64,000 nucleotides of DNA from Lolium rigidum (GCF_022539505.1 NC_061508.1:39178256-39242255), one strand, 5' to 3'. Counted from the first letter of the stretch, positions 12,097-24,438 are shown. The notes: a model not told the origin generated them from the sequence alone. Numbers and translations are program-made.

Positions 12097-13615
12097 TGAT
12101 GTCTACGGGTGCTTCTATTCTTGTAGACAGTGTTGGGCCTCCAAGAGCGAGAGGTTTGTAGAACAGCGAGCAAGTTTCCCTTAAGTGGATTACCCAAGGT
12201 TTATCGAACTCGGGGAGGAAGAGGTCAAAGATATCCCTCTCATGCAACCACCGCAACCACAAAGCAAGAAGTCTCTTGTGTCCCCAACACACCTAATAGG
12301 TGCACTAGTTCGGCGAAGTGATAGTGAAATACAAGTGGTATGAATGAATATGAGCGAGTAGTACGGCACCGAAAAATAGCTTGTCTGGCGTGCGGTTGAT
12401 AGTAGTAATATTGCGGGCAGAAACATGCAGTAGAACAGTAAACAAGCGGCGATAGCAGTATTGGAAACAAGGCCTAGGGATCATACTTTCACTAGTGGAC
12501 ACTCTCAACATTGATCGCATAATAAATAACTCTTTCTCATATGTGCTACATACACTCTTTTGTTGGATGATGAACACATTGCGTAGGATTACACGAACCC
12601 TCAATGCCGGAGTTAACAAGCTCCACAATTCAATGTTCATATTTAAATAACCTTAGAGCATAATAGATCATTGCAAAATAAACCAAGAACTAACATAGCG
12701 CACACACTCGTCCACATTACACTATGAAGGAGGAATAGATCACATCAATACTATCATAATGATAATTAACTCCACAATCTACAAGAGATCATGATCATAG
12801 CCTACGACAAGAACCACACGGTGCACACACTAATCACCTTTACACCATGCGGGAGGAATAAACTACTTTAATAACATCACATGAGTAGCACATAACTAGT
12901 AGCGATACAAAGCTCATCATATGGATCTCAATCATGTAAAGCAGCTCATGAGATCATTGTATTGAAGTACATAGGAGAGAGATTAACCACATAGCTACCG
13001 GTACAGCCCCGAGCCTCAATGGAGAACTACTCCCTCCTCATGGGAGCAGCAGCGGTGATGAAGATGGCGGTGGAGATGGCAGCGGTGTCGATGGAGAAGC
13101 CTTCCGGGGGCACTTCCCCGCTCCGGCAGGGTGCCGGAACAGAGACTCCTGTCCCCCAGATCTTGGCTTCGCGATGGCGGCGGCTCTGGAAGGTTTCGCG
13201 TACCGTGGCTTCTTCCGTAAGGGTTTTCGACGCAGGGGCTTTATATAGGCGAAAGGGCAGCGTCAGAGGGTCGAAGAGGCGGCGACACCATAGGGTGGCG
13301 CGGGCCACACCCAGGCCGCGCCGGCCTATGGTCTGGTGGGCCTGTGGCCCCCTCCGGTCCTTCCCGGGTGTTCCGGATGCTTCCGGGCAAAATAGGAACC
13401 CGGGCGTTGATTTCGTCCAATTCCGAGAATATTTCGTTACTAGGATTTCCGAAACCAAAAACAGCAGAAAACAGGAACCGGCACTTCGGCATCTTGTTAA
13501 TAGGTTAGTTCCAGAAAATGCACGAATATGACATAAAGTGTGCATAAAACATGTAGATATCATCAATAATGTGGCATCGAACATAAGAAATTATCGATAC
13601 GTCGGAGACGTATCA
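12097..13615 (-). repeat. Element C 5' LTR (right copy)
   Basis: 1519 bp, same termini as 4787-6304. It contains CpG-bearing variants (CGAG, CGG, CCG) at many positions where the left copy and the related LTRs of A have CAG or CTG. Confidence 0.85.
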
Positions 13616-13620
13616 AACCC

Positions 13621-15087
13621 CAAGAGGAAGGTATGATGCGCACAGCAGCAAGTTTTACCTCAGAAAGAAACCAAGGTTTAATCGAACCAGGAGGAGCCAA
13701 GAAGCACGTTGAAGGTTGATGGTGGCGAAATGTGATGCGGCGCAACACCAGGGATTCCGGCGCCAACGTGGAACCTGCACACAACACAACCAAAGTACTT
13801 TGGCCCAACGAAACAGTGAGGTTGTCAATCTCACCGGCTTGCTATAACAAAGGATTAACCGTATTGTGTGGAAGATGATTGTTTGCGAAGAAAACAGTAA
13901 AACAAGTATTGCGATAGATTGTATGCGATGTAAAGAATAGGACCGGGGTCCACAGTTCACTAGAGGTGTCTCTCCCATAAGATAAAAGCATGTTGGGTGA
14001 ACAAATTACAGTCGGGCAATTGACAAATAGAAAAGGGCATAACAATGCATATACATGATATGATAAATATAGTGAGATTTAATTGGGCATTACGACAAAG
14101 TACATAGACCGCCATCCAACCGCATCTATGCCTAAAAAGTCCACCTTCGGGTTATCATCCGAACCCCTTTCGGTATTAAGTTGCAAAGCAACGAGACAAT
14201 TGCATTAAGTATGGTGCGTAATGTAATCGACAACTACATCCTTAGACATAGAATCAATGTTTTATCCCTAGTGGCAACGAGCACAACACAACCTTAGAAC
14301 TTTTCGTCACCTGTCCTGGTGTCAATGTAGGCATGAACCCATTATCGAGCATAAATACTCCCTCTTGGAGTTAAGAGCAAAAACTTGGCCAGAGCCTCTA
14401 CTAATAACGGAGAGCATGCAAGATCATAACAACACATAAGTAATAGATTGATAATCATCATAACATAGTATTCTCTATCCATCGGATCCCGACAAACACA
14501 ACATATAGTATTACAGATAGATGATCTTGATCATGTTAGGCAGCTCACAAGATCCAACAATGAAGCACAATTAGGAGAAGACGACCATCTAGCTACTGCT
14601 ATGGACCCATAGTCCAGGGGTGAACTACTCACTCATCACTCCGGAGGCGATCATGGCGATGAAGAGTCCTCCGGGAGATGAATCCCCTCTCCGGCAGGGT
14701 GCCGGAGGCGATCTCCTGAATCCCCCGAGATGGGATTCGCGGCGGCGGCGTCTCTGGAAGGTTTTCCGTATCGTGGCTCTTGGTACTGGGGGTTTCGCGA
14801 CGGAGGATTTAAGTAGGCGAAAGGGCAAGGTCAGAGGGGGTGTTATGGATGCTTCCGGGCAAAATAGGAACCTGGGCGTTGATTTCGTCCAATTCCGAGA
14901 ATATTTCGTTACTAGGATTTCTGAAACCAAAAACAGCAGAAAACAGCAACTGGCTCTTCGGCATCTTGTTAATAGGTTAGTTCCGGAAAATGCGTAAATA
15001 CGACATATAATGTGCATAAAACATGTAGATATCATCAATAATGTAGCATGGAACATAAGAAATTATCGATACGTTGGAGACGTATCA
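13621..15087 (-). repeat. Element A 3' LTR, main part
   Basis: Continues the LTR begun at 4752-4786 after element C. It ends gatacgttggagacgtatca at 15087 and aligns with 20069-21534. By eye, identity to the other copy is about 96-97 percent, with the differences concentrated at CAG/CTG sites. Confidence 0.85.
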
Positions 15088-17665
15088 GCATCCCCAAGCT
15101 TAGTTCTGCTCGTCCCGAGCAGGTAAAACGATAACAAAGATAATTTCTAAAGTGACATGCCATCATAATCTTGATCATACTATTTGTAAAAATATGTAAT
15201 GAATGCAGCGATCAAAACAATAGTAATGACATGAGTAAACAAGTGAATCATAAAGCAAAGACTTTTCATGAATAGTACTTCAAGACAAGCATCAATAAGT
15301 CTTGCATAAGAGTTAACTCATAAAGCAATAAATCAAAGTAAAGGTGTTGAAGCAACACAAAGGAAGATTAAGTTTCAGCGGTTGCTTTCAACTTATAACA
15401 TGTATATCTCATGGATATTGTCAACATAGAGTAATATAACAAGTGCAATATGCAAGTATGTAGGAATCAATGCACAGTTCACACAAGTGTTTGCTTCTTA
15501 AGGTGGAGAGAGATAGGTGAACTGACTCAACAATAAAAGTAAAAGAAAGGTCCTTCAAAGAGGAAAGCATCGATTGCTATATTTGTGCTAGAGCTTTTAT
15601 TTTGAAAACATGAAACAATTTTGTCAACGGTAGTAATAAAGCATATGAGTTATGTAAATTATATCTTACAAGTTGCAAGCCTCATGCATCGTGTACTAAT
15701 AGTGCCCGCACCTTGTCCTACTTAGCTTGGACTACCGGATCATTGCAATGCACATGTTTCAACCAAGTGTCACAAAGGGGTACCTCCATGCCGCCTGTAC
15801 AAAGGTCTAAGGAGAAAGCTCGCATTTTGGATTTCTCGCTTTTGATTATTCTCAACTTAGACATCCATACCGGGACAACATGGACAACAGATAATGGACT
15901 CCTCTTTTATGCGTAAGCATGTAGCAACAATTATTATTCTCATATGAGATTGAGGATATATGTCCAAACTGAAACTTCCACCATGATTCATGGCTTTAGT
16001 TAGCGGCCCAATGTTCTTCTCTAACAATATGCATGCTCCAACCATTAAGGTGGTAGATCCCTCTTACTTCAGACAAGACGGACATGCATAGCAACTCACA
16101 TGATATTCAACAAGAATAGTTGATGGCGTCCCCAGAAGCATGGTTATCGCACAACAAGAAACTTAATAAGAGATAAAGTGCATAAGTACATATTCAATAC
16201 CACAATAGTTTTTAAGGCTATTTTGTCCCATGAGCTATATATTGCAAAGGTGAATGATGGAATTTTAAAGGTAGCACTCAAGCAATTTACTTTGGAATGG
16301 TGGAGAAATACCATGTAGTAGGTAGGTATGGTGGACACAAATGGCATAGTGGTTGGCTCAAGGATTTTGGATGCATGAGAAGTATTCCCTCTCGATACAA
16401 GGTTTAGGCTAGCAAGGTTATTTGAAGCAAACTCAAGGATGAACCGGTGCAGCAAAACTCACATAAAAGACATATTGTAAACATTATAAGACTCTACACC
16501 GTCTTCCTTGTTGTTCAAAACTCAATACTAGAATTATCTAGACCTTAGAGAGACCAAATATGCAAACCAAATTTTAGCAAGCTCTATGTATTTCTTCATT
16601 AATGGGTGCAAAGTATATGATGCAAGAGCTTAAACATGAGCACAACAATTGCCAAGTATCACATTATCCAAGACATTTTAGAATTACTACATGTAGCATT
16701 TTCCAATTCCAACCATATAACAATTTAATGAAGAAGAAACTTCGCCTTGAACATTATGAGTAAAGCCTAAGGACATATTTGTCCATATGCAACAGCGGAG
16801 CGTGTCTCTCTCCCATACAGTGAATGCTAGGATCCATTTTATTCAAACAAAACAAAAACAAAAACAAACCGACGCTCCAAGTAAAGAACACAAGATGTGA
16901 TTGAATAAAAATATAGTTTCAGGGGAGGAACCTGATGATGTTGTCGATGAAGAAGGGGATGCCTTGGGCATCCCCAAGCTTAGACGCTTGAGTCTTCTTA
17001 AAATATGCAGGGGTGAACCACGGGGTCATCCCCAAGCTTAGAGCTTTCACTCCTCTTGATCATAGTATATCATACTCCTCTCTTGACCCTTGAAAACTTC
17101 CTTCACACCAAACTTCAAGCAAACTCATTAGAGGGTTAGTGCACAATTAAAATTCACATATTCAGAGGTGACACAATCATTCTTAACACTTCTGGACATT
17201 GCACAAAGCTACTGGACATTAGTGGATCAAAGAAATTCATTCAATATAGCAAATACGGCAATGCGAAATAAAAGGCAGAATCTGTCAAAAACAGAACAGT
17301 CCGTAAAGACGAACCTGAAAGGTGCACTAGACTTGCTCAAATGGAAAAACTCAAAACTAATGAAAGTTGCATACATATCTGAGGATCACGCTCGTAATTT
17401 TGCAGATTTTTTCGAATTTCCTACAGAGACTTGTGCCAGAATTCGTGACAGACAGCAATGCTGTTTCTGCGCAGCGATCCCAAATATAACATCAACTTTA
17501 ACATAGAAACTTTACTTGGCTCAAAAACATGATAAGGAGAGGTTGCTACAGTAGTAAACAACTTCCAAGACTCAAATATAAAACAAAGTACTGTAGTAAA
17601 AACATGGGTTGTCTCCCATAAGCGCTTTTCTTTAACGCCTTTCAGCTAGGCGCAGAAAGTGTGAA
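15088..17665 (-). other. Element A internal 3' region, non-coding
   Basis: AT-rich DNA between protease and 3' LTR. The motif gcatccccaagcttag occurs at 15088-15103 and 16968-16983, with a variant at 17026-17041. The hairpin GGGGATGCC-TTG-GGCATCCCC recurs at 16955-16975. The segment 15610-16190 has no match in element C. I see no ORF with family features. Confidence 0.6.
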
Positions 17666-19780
17666 TCAAGTAACATCAAGAGTAGAAGCATCAACATCAT
17701 AACTTGTTCTAATAATAGAATCTAAAGGTAACTTCATTCTCTTTCTAGGGAAGTGTTCCATACCTTTCATGAGAGGAAATTGATATTTAATATTACCTTC
17801 CCTCATATCAATAACAGCACCAACGGTTCGAAGAAAAGGTCTTCCCAACACAATAGGACAAGATGCATTGCATTCGATATCCAAGACAACAAAATCAACG
17901 GGGACAAAGTTATTGTTAACCGTAATGTGCACATTATCAATCCTGCCCAAAGGTTTCTTTTTAACATTATCGGCAAGATTAACATCCAAATAACAATTCT
18001 TCAATGGTGGCAAGTCAAGCATATCATAAATCTTTTTAGGCATAACAGAAATACTTGCACCAAGATCACATAAAGCATTACATTCAAAGTCATTGAATTT
18101 CATTTTAATGATGGGCTCCCAACCATCTTCTAACTTTCTAGGAATAGAAGTTTCAAGTTTTAGTTTCTCTTCTCTAGCTTTTATGAGAGCATTTGTAATG
18201 TGTTTTGTAAAGGCCAAATTTATAGCACTAGCATTAGGACTTTTAGCAAGTTTTTGTAAGAACTTTATAACTTCAGAGATGTGGCAATCATCAAAATCTA
18301 AATCATTATGAGCTACAGCAATGGGATCATTGTTCCCAAGGTTGGAAAAATTTCAGTAGTTTTATCACAAGCAGTTTCAGTAGTTTTAGCAATTTCAGTG
18401 CAGTTTTGTACGCTTTGCACTAGGAGTAGAAACATTGCCAACAACAATTATTTTACCATTGATAGTAGGAGGTGCAGCAACATGTGAATCATTATCATTA
18501 CTAATGGTGGTAATAGTCCAAACTTTAGCTACATTATTCTCTTTAGCTAGTTTTTCATTTTCTTCTCTATCCCACCTAGCACGCAATTCAGCCATTAATC
18601 TTATATTCTCATTAATTCTAACTTGGATGGCATTTGCTGTAGTAGTAATCTTATTATCAATATCATTATTAGGCATAACTTTCAATTTTAATAGATCAAC
18701 ATCAGAGGCAAGTCTATCAACTCTAGAAGCAATAATATCAATTTTATTAAGCTTTTCCTCAACAGATTTGTTAAAAACAGTTTGTGTACTAATAAATTCT
18801 TTAAGCATGGCTTCAAGACCAGGGGTACACTCCTATTATTGTTGTAAGAATTCCCATAAGAATTACCATAACCATTACCATTAGCGAAGGATATGGCCTA
18901 TAGTTATTACCGTAGAATTGTTCCTATAAGCATTGTTGTTGAAATTATTATTTTTAATGAAATTCACATCAACATTTTCTTCTTGAGCAACCAATGAAGC
19001 TAAAGGAACATTATTTGGATCAACATTAGATCTACCATTCACAAGCATAGACATAATCACATCAATCTTATCACTCAAGGAAGAGGTTTCTTCAACAGAA
19101 TTTACCTTCTTACCTTGTGGAGCTCTTTCCGTGTGCCATTCAGAGTAATTTATCATCATATCATCAAGAAGTTTTGTTGCCGCCCCCAAAGTGATGGACA
19201 TAAAGGTACCTCCAGCAGCTGAATCCAATAAATTCCGCGAAGAAAAATTTGGTCCTGCATAGAAGGTTTGGATGATCATCCAAGTAGTCAGTCCATGGGT
19301 TGGGCAATTCTTTACCAAAGATTTCATTCTCTCCCATGCTTGAGCAACATGTTCAGTATCTAATTGCTTAAAATTCATTATGCTACTTCTCAAAGATATA
19401 ATTTTAGCGGGAGGATAATATCTACCAATAAAAGCATCCTTACATTTAGTCCAGGAATCAATACTATTCTTAGGCAAAGATAGCAACCAATCTTTAGCTC
19501 TTCCTCTTAATGAGAAAGGAAACAATTTCAATTTAATAATATCACCATCTACATCCTTATACTTTTGCATTTCACAAAGTTCAACAAAATTATTGAGATG
19601 GGCAGCAGCATCATCGGAACTAACACCGTAAAATTGCTCTCTCATAACGAGGTTCAGTAAAGCAGGTTTAATTTCAAAGAATTCCGCTGTAGTAGCAGGT
19701 GGAGCAATAGGTGTGCATAGGAAATCATTATTATTTGTGTTTGTGAAGTCACACAACTTAGTATTTTCAGGGGTATTCAT
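17666..19780 (-). pseudogene. gag-protease polyprotein of element A, frame broken
   Basis: The frame opens with ATG at 19780. A retrotransposon gag domain lies at about residues 40-220 (RGRAKDWLLSLPKNSI, then a tract around EHVAQAWERMKSLVKNCPTH), followed by an Asn-rich linker. A second open segment (18395-18808) is coiled-coil-like. The third (17666-18217) is an aspartic protease domain with NALCDLGASISVMPKKIYDM and, later, CPIVLGRPFLRT, ending at 17666. The protease motif is D-L-G-A-S rather than the usual D-T/S-G. Gag would build the virus-like particle and the protease would mature it. Frame breaks occur near 18880 and between 18395 and 18217. The one near 18878 falls where CAG or CTG would be expected but CG is present. 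No polymerase follows. Confidence 0.8.
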
Positions 19781-20033
19781 TTTAGCAACAGTAAATAAAG
19801 CAAACTAGATAAAGTAAATACAAGTAACTAATTTTTTTGTGTTTTTGATATAGAGAGCAAGACAATAAATAAAGTAAAACTAGCAACTAATTTTTTTGTG
19901 TTTTGTTTAGCTGCAGCAAACAAAGTAGTAAATAAAATAAAGCAAGACAAAAACAAAGTAAAGAGATTGAGAAGTGGAGACTCCCCTTGCAGCGTGTCTT
20001 GATCTCCCCGGCAACGGCGCCGTAAAAAGAGCT
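19781..20033 (-). other. Element A leader with primer binding site
   Basis: On the minus strand, after the 5' LTR and a short spacer, comes GGCGCCGTTGCCGGGGAGA (20005-20023), the Athila-type PBS. About 240 bp of untranslated leader precede the gag start. The leader includes two copies of an 'actaatttttttgtgttt' motif (around 19826 and 19887), a small duplication. Confidence 0.7.
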
Positions 20034-21534
20034 TGATGGCGTGTAACTCACACGTTCGTTGGGAACCCCAAGAGGAAGGTATGATGCGCACAGCAGCAAG
20101 TTTTCCCTCGAAAGAAACCAAGGTTTAATCGAACCAGGAGGAGCCAAGAAGCACGTTGAAGGTTGATGGTGGCGAAATGTGATGCGGCGCAACACCGGGG
20201 ATTCCGGCGCCAACGTGGAACCTGCACAACACAACCAAAGTACTTTGCCCCAACGAAACAAGTGAGGTTGTCAATCTCACCGGCTTGCTGTAACAAAGGA
20301 TTAACCGTATTGTGTGGAAGATGATTGTTTGCGAAGAAAACAGTAAAACAAGTATTGCAAGTAGATTGTATGCGATGTAAAGAATAGGACCGGGGTCCAC
20401 AGCTCACTAGAGGTGTCTCTCCCATAAGATAAAAGCATGTTGGGTGAACAAATTACGATCGGGCAATTGACAAATAGAAAAGGGCATAACAATGCATATA
20501 CATGATATGATAAATATAGTGAGATTTAATTGGGCATTACGACAAAGTACATAGACCGCCATCCAACCGCATCTATGCCTAAAAGTCCACCTTCAGAGTT
20601 ATCATCCGAACCCCTTTCAGTATTAAGTTGCAAAGCAATAGACAATTGCATTAAGTATGGTGCGTAATGTATTCGACAACTACATCCTTAGACATAGAAT
20701 CAATGTTTTATCCCTAGTGGCAACAGCACAACACAACCTTAGAACTTTTCGTCACCGTCCCGAGTGTCAATGCGGGCATGAACCCACTATCGAGCATAAA
20801 TACTCCCTCTTGGATTTAAGAGCAAAAACTTGGCCAGAGCCTCTACTAATAACGGAGAGCATGCAAGATCATAAACAACACATAAGTAATAGATTGATAA
20901 TCATCATAACATAGTATTCTCTATCCATCGGATCCCGACAAACACAACATATAGTATTACGGATAGATGATCTTGATCATGTTAGGCAGCTCACAAGATC
21001 CAACAATGAAGCACAATTAGGAGAAGACGACCATCTAGCTACTCGCTATGGACCCATAGTCCAGGGGTGAACTACTCACTCATCACTCCGGAGGCGATCA
21101 TGGCGATGAAGAGTCCTCCGGGAGATGAATCCCCTCTCCGGCGAGGGTGCCGGAGGCGATCTCCCGAATCCCCGAAATGGGATTCGCGGCGGCGGCGTCT
21201 CTGGAAGGTTTTCCGTATCGTGGCTCTCGGTACTGGAGGTTTCGCGACGGAGGCTTTAAGTAGGCGAAAGGGCAAGGTCAGAGGGGGTGTTCTGGATGCT
21301 TCCGGGCAAAATAGGAACCTGGGCGTTGATTTCGTCCAATTTCGAGAATATTTCGTTACTAGGATTTCTGAAACCAAAAACAGCAGAAAACAGCAACTGG
21401 CTCTTCGGCATCTTGTTAATAGGTTAGTTCCAGAAAATGCATAAATACGACATATAATGTGCACAAAACATGTAGATATCATCAATAATGTAGCATGGAA
21501 CATAAGAAATTATCGATACGTTGGAGACGTATCA
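20034..21534 (-). repeat. Element A 5' LTR
   Basis: 1501 bp. On the plus strand it starts TGATGGCGTGTAACTCACACG and ends gatacgttggagacgtatca. It is uninterrupted, and the duplication gttat follows at 21535. Confidence 0.88.
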
Positions 21535-21678
21535 GTTATCTCCAGAGTATTTTTCTTTAACGTCTTTCAGCTAGGCGCAGAAAAAGAGCTAGCATCAAGT
21601 ATTATCAAGTGAAGAAGCATCAAGAAGCAAATTCAAAACACATATAAGTCTAACCCACTTCCTTTGCATTGCAATATT

Positions 21679-22325
21679 TTAAACAAATAAATTCACAAAG
21701 AACAAATTGACAAGCATAGGAAGATAAGACAAGAGTAACTTCAAAACTTTCAGCATATAGAGAGGTGTTTTAGTATAATGAAAAAATTTACAACCATATT
21801 TTTCTCTCTCATAATAATTTTCAGCAGCATCATGAATAAACTCAACAATATAACTATCACATAAAACATTCTTACCATGACCCACATGAATAAAATAATT
21901 ATTACTCTCCACATAAGCATAGCCATTTTATTAATTGTAGTGGGAGCAAATTCAACAAAATAGATATCATTATTATTCTCATCACCATAATCATCAGATA
22001 TAGGAGACATATTATAATCATAATTAATTTTCTCCTCAATAGTAGGTGGACTAAAAATATAATATTCATCATTGTAATCATCATAGCAAATTTTCTCCTC
22101 TAACGCGGAGAAGTAAAAAAGATCATTTTCATGAAAACTAGCTTCCCCAAGCTTAGAATTTTCCATAGAATTAGCAATAATGGTGTTCAAAGAACTCATA
22201 ATAATAACATTGCTATTAGCATGCAAATAAATTTTCATAGGTTTTTAAATTTTCTCTTCAAATACTTCATATCCTAACTCAAGATAAATACTATAAAGCT
22301 CTCTAATTTTGTTGTTGTTTTCCAT
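21679..22325 (-). pseudogene. Element B homologue of the 248-codon ORF, broken
   Basis: Homologous over its length to the ORF of element C (8758-11932). The start codon is at 22325, there is a TAA near 22246, and one base is lost near 21920 relative to C, after which the frame continues to 21679 with the same hydrophobic tail (LKVLKLLLSYLPMLVNLF). The acidic middle and the APTTINK motif are conserved. Persistence of this ORF in two different LTR families argues that it was once under selection. Function unknown. Confidence 0.65.
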
Positions 22326-22454
22326 TAAACATAACTAGTGAAAATAAAAACAAGAAATATCAACATGGAAAGTGAGCATTGAATAAACTAAGAAAAACAA
22401 TAACAAAGTAAAGAGATTGGAGATGAGAGACTCCCCTTGCAGAAATCCTCTTTC

Positions 22455-22473
22455 TCCCCGGCAACGGCGCTAG
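22455..22473 (-). other. Element B primer binding site
   Basis: Minus strand GCGCCGTTGCCGGGG next to the 5' LTR, the same type as in A. Confidence 0.65.
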
Positions 22474-22480
22474 AAAATCT

Positions 22481-24013
22481 TGATGGTGCTCCGGTGATGG
22501 CGCGAGACAATCTTGGTGGCGGCTGTTGTGAAAGAGGTTGGGAAACCCCAAGAGAAAGGTGTGATGTCCACAGCAACAAGTTTTCCCTCAGTAAGAAACC
22601 ATGGTTTAATCGACTAGTAGGAGAAATGCGTGACTTCTGAAGGTGTTGCTAGCTGACTAGTGGCAGGGCACACTACCAGCGTCAGCAACAACGTGGAACC
22701 TGCACACAACACAACCAAAGTACTTTGCCCCAACTTACAGTGAGGTTGTCAATTTCACCGGTTTGCCGAACACAAAGGATTAGACGTATCGAGTGGAAAT
22801 AGATGTTTGAGAGAACAGAGCTTTGCAGTAAGTATAAGAACATGATTGCAGTAGATGAATTTATTAGTGTAAAGAAAAGAACCGGGGTCCATAGTTCACT
22901 AGAGGTTTCTCTGGATGGGATAAATAGCATGTTGGGTGAACTAATTACAGCTGGACAATTGACAGAATATCGACCATACATGAAAATATGATTACTATGA
23001 GATTTGTTTGGGAATTACAACATAATGCATAGACCGTAATCCAACTTCGTCTATAACTAATAATCCACCTTCCGGTTATCGTCCGAACCCCTTCCATTAT
23101 TAAGTTGCAACCAACAAATTATCGCATTAAGTAATGTGTGTAAAGTAGACAATAGAATTACCCTTGGATAAAACATTGTTGTTTTCTCCTAGTAGCAACA
23201 TCACATCTACAATCTTAGAAGTTATTGTCACTCTTCCAGAAAACTAGAGGCATGAACCTACTATCGAGCATAAATACCCCCTCTTGGAGTCACAAGCATC
23301 TACTTGGCCAGAGTATCTACTAGCAACGGAGAGCATGCAAGATCACAAATAACATATGACATGAATATATAATCGACCTCAACATAGTATACAATATTCA
23401 TCGGATCCCAGCAAACACAACATGTAGGATTACATAAGGATGATCTTGATCATGTAGGGAAGCTCATAAGATCTAGACATGAGGCACAAATTGGAGAAGA
23501 CAACCATCTAGCTACTGCTATGGACCCATAGTCCAGAGATGAACTACTCACACAACACTTCGGTGGTGGGCATGGGTATGTAGATGCCTCCGGCGATGAT
23601 TTCCCCCTCCGGTAGGGTGCCGGGAAGAGCTTCAGAACCCTCCCAAGATGGGTTCTGCAATGGCGTCCGCGACGGAAATTTCGTGGATGGAAGCTCGGGT
23701 GTTCAGGGTTTTCCCGAGATCGTGAATAAATAGGCGGAGGGGCGATGTCGGTGGAGGCCAGGGTAGCCCACACCACCCCTAGGCACGAGCCAGGGTCAGG
23801 CGGCGCCTAGGGCAGGTGTGGCCGCCCTGCTGCCCCCCTTTGACTCCCATCTGGACTCTGTCTTCGTTACGGAAAAATATTGACTTTGGCTTTTGTTTCG
23901 TCCAATTCCGAGAATATTTGTTGTACAACTTTTCTTAAATACAAAAACAGCAGAAAACAGGGAAATGGCAATGTGGCATCTTGTTAATAGGTTAGTACCA
24001 TAAAATGCATAAC
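22481..24013 (-). repeat. Element B 5' LTR, outer end lost
   Basis: Starts TGATGGTGCTCCGGTGATGG and aligns in its second half with 1118-2066. It stops near 24013, about 75 bp before the expected terminus, where unrelated DNA begins. The missing end means no target duplication can be read for B. Confidence 0.75.
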
Positions 24014-24425
24014 AGTGCAACGAAGCGAACACCTCAGCTCTGGGTGAAAACCTTGACCGTATCTTTAGTCTCGGCGGTGATGCATTCCGTCGTTACCTTC
24101 TTCCGGGTGTCGCTATGTGGCATCCTTAACAATGAATTAATAGGATTGGTTGGATAATTACACCAAAAAAAGATACATCTTCCAATCTTGAAAAAAAATC
24201 TTCAAGTTAAGTGTGCTTAGCCTAGAGTAATTTGAGTATGGGTGACCAATAAGGAAGTCCTATCAATTACTTTTATTGGAATGCGATTACTCATGTTATC
24301 TTGTTTTATCTCTTAATTGCTTTATAACTGGGTTATCTCGAAATTATATATTGGTTTCAACTGCATTGCTTTATCTATAATATGAGGAAATAACTTTTTG
24401 ATTATAAAAATATGCAAAACCTTCC
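24014..24425. other. Unclassified DNA containing a 5S-like relic
   Basis: Flanks the broken LTR of B. Apart from the 5S-like segment (24155-24270) I see no recognisable feature. Confidence 0.4.
24155..24270 (+). pseudogene. 5S rRNA-like relic
   Basis: The segment retains the order and spacing of the plant 5S RNA internal promoter. An A-box-like aagttaagtgtgcttag lies at 24204-24220, and an intermediate/C-box-like gagtatgggtgacc at 24234-24247 is followed by ggaagtcct. The 5' half is only weakly similar (ggataattacacca). It is too degenerate to be a functional 5S gene. It could be a 5S pseudogene, a 5S-derived SINE3-like sequence or a remnant of a Cassandra-type TRIM, whose LTRs carry 5S sequence. 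No LTR pair is visible here. Confidence 0.55.
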
Positions 24426-24438
24426 AAATGCATTTATT

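Larger units (their letters stand above)
4787..13615 (-). mobile_element. Element C: non-autonomous Athila-like LTR element nested in A's LTR
   Basis: C sits 35 bp inside the 3' LTR of A and is flanked by the perfect 5 bp duplication aaccc (4782-4786 and 13616-13620). Its LTRs are 4787-6304 (1518 bp) and 12097-13615 (1519 bp). The PBS lies next to the right LTR, so the element reads on the minus strand. Its interior holds one 248-codon ORF of unknown function directly after the leader, in the position gag normally takes, then non-coding DNA. No gag, protease or polymerase is seen. Element D is inserted in the ORF. The 3' non-coding part is closely similar to that of A in two blocks, so A and C are related families. 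Confidence 0.85.
4752..21534 (-). mobile_element. Element A: Athila-like Ty3/Gypsy element with gag-pro only, interrupted by element C
   Basis: Bounds are set by matching LTR ends and a perfect 5 bp target duplication, gttat (4747-4751 and 21535-21539). Left LTR is 4752-4786 plus 13621-15087 (1502 bp after removing element C). Right LTR is 20034-21534 (1501 bp). Without C the element is about 7.9 kb. On the minus strand the order is 5' LTR, PBS, gag, protease, about 2.6 kb of non-coding DNA, 3' LTR. No reverse transcriptase, RNase H or integrase is visible, so it is non-autonomous. The protease and gag styles match Athila-lineage elements of grasses; this lineage call is an inference without a tree. 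Confidence 0.85.
1118..24013 (-). mobile_element. Element B: old Athila-like Ty3/Gypsy element, outermost host of a nest
   Basis: B is read on the minus strand. Its left (3') LTR survives as 1118-2066, cut by the MULE. Internal DNA runs 2067-4751 and, after the nested element A, 21540-22480. Its right (5') LTR is 22481-24013, whose outer end is lost. A is inserted with the 5 bp duplication gttat at 4747-4751 and 21535-21539, so the two halves of B rejoin exactly in the sequence aacatgg-gttat-ctcc. No gag, protease, reverse transcriptase or integrase is visible. The only coding trace is an ORF at 21679-22325. The Athila-like label rests on the PBS, the LTR ends and the similarity to element A; the family name is not assigned. 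Confidence 0.8.
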
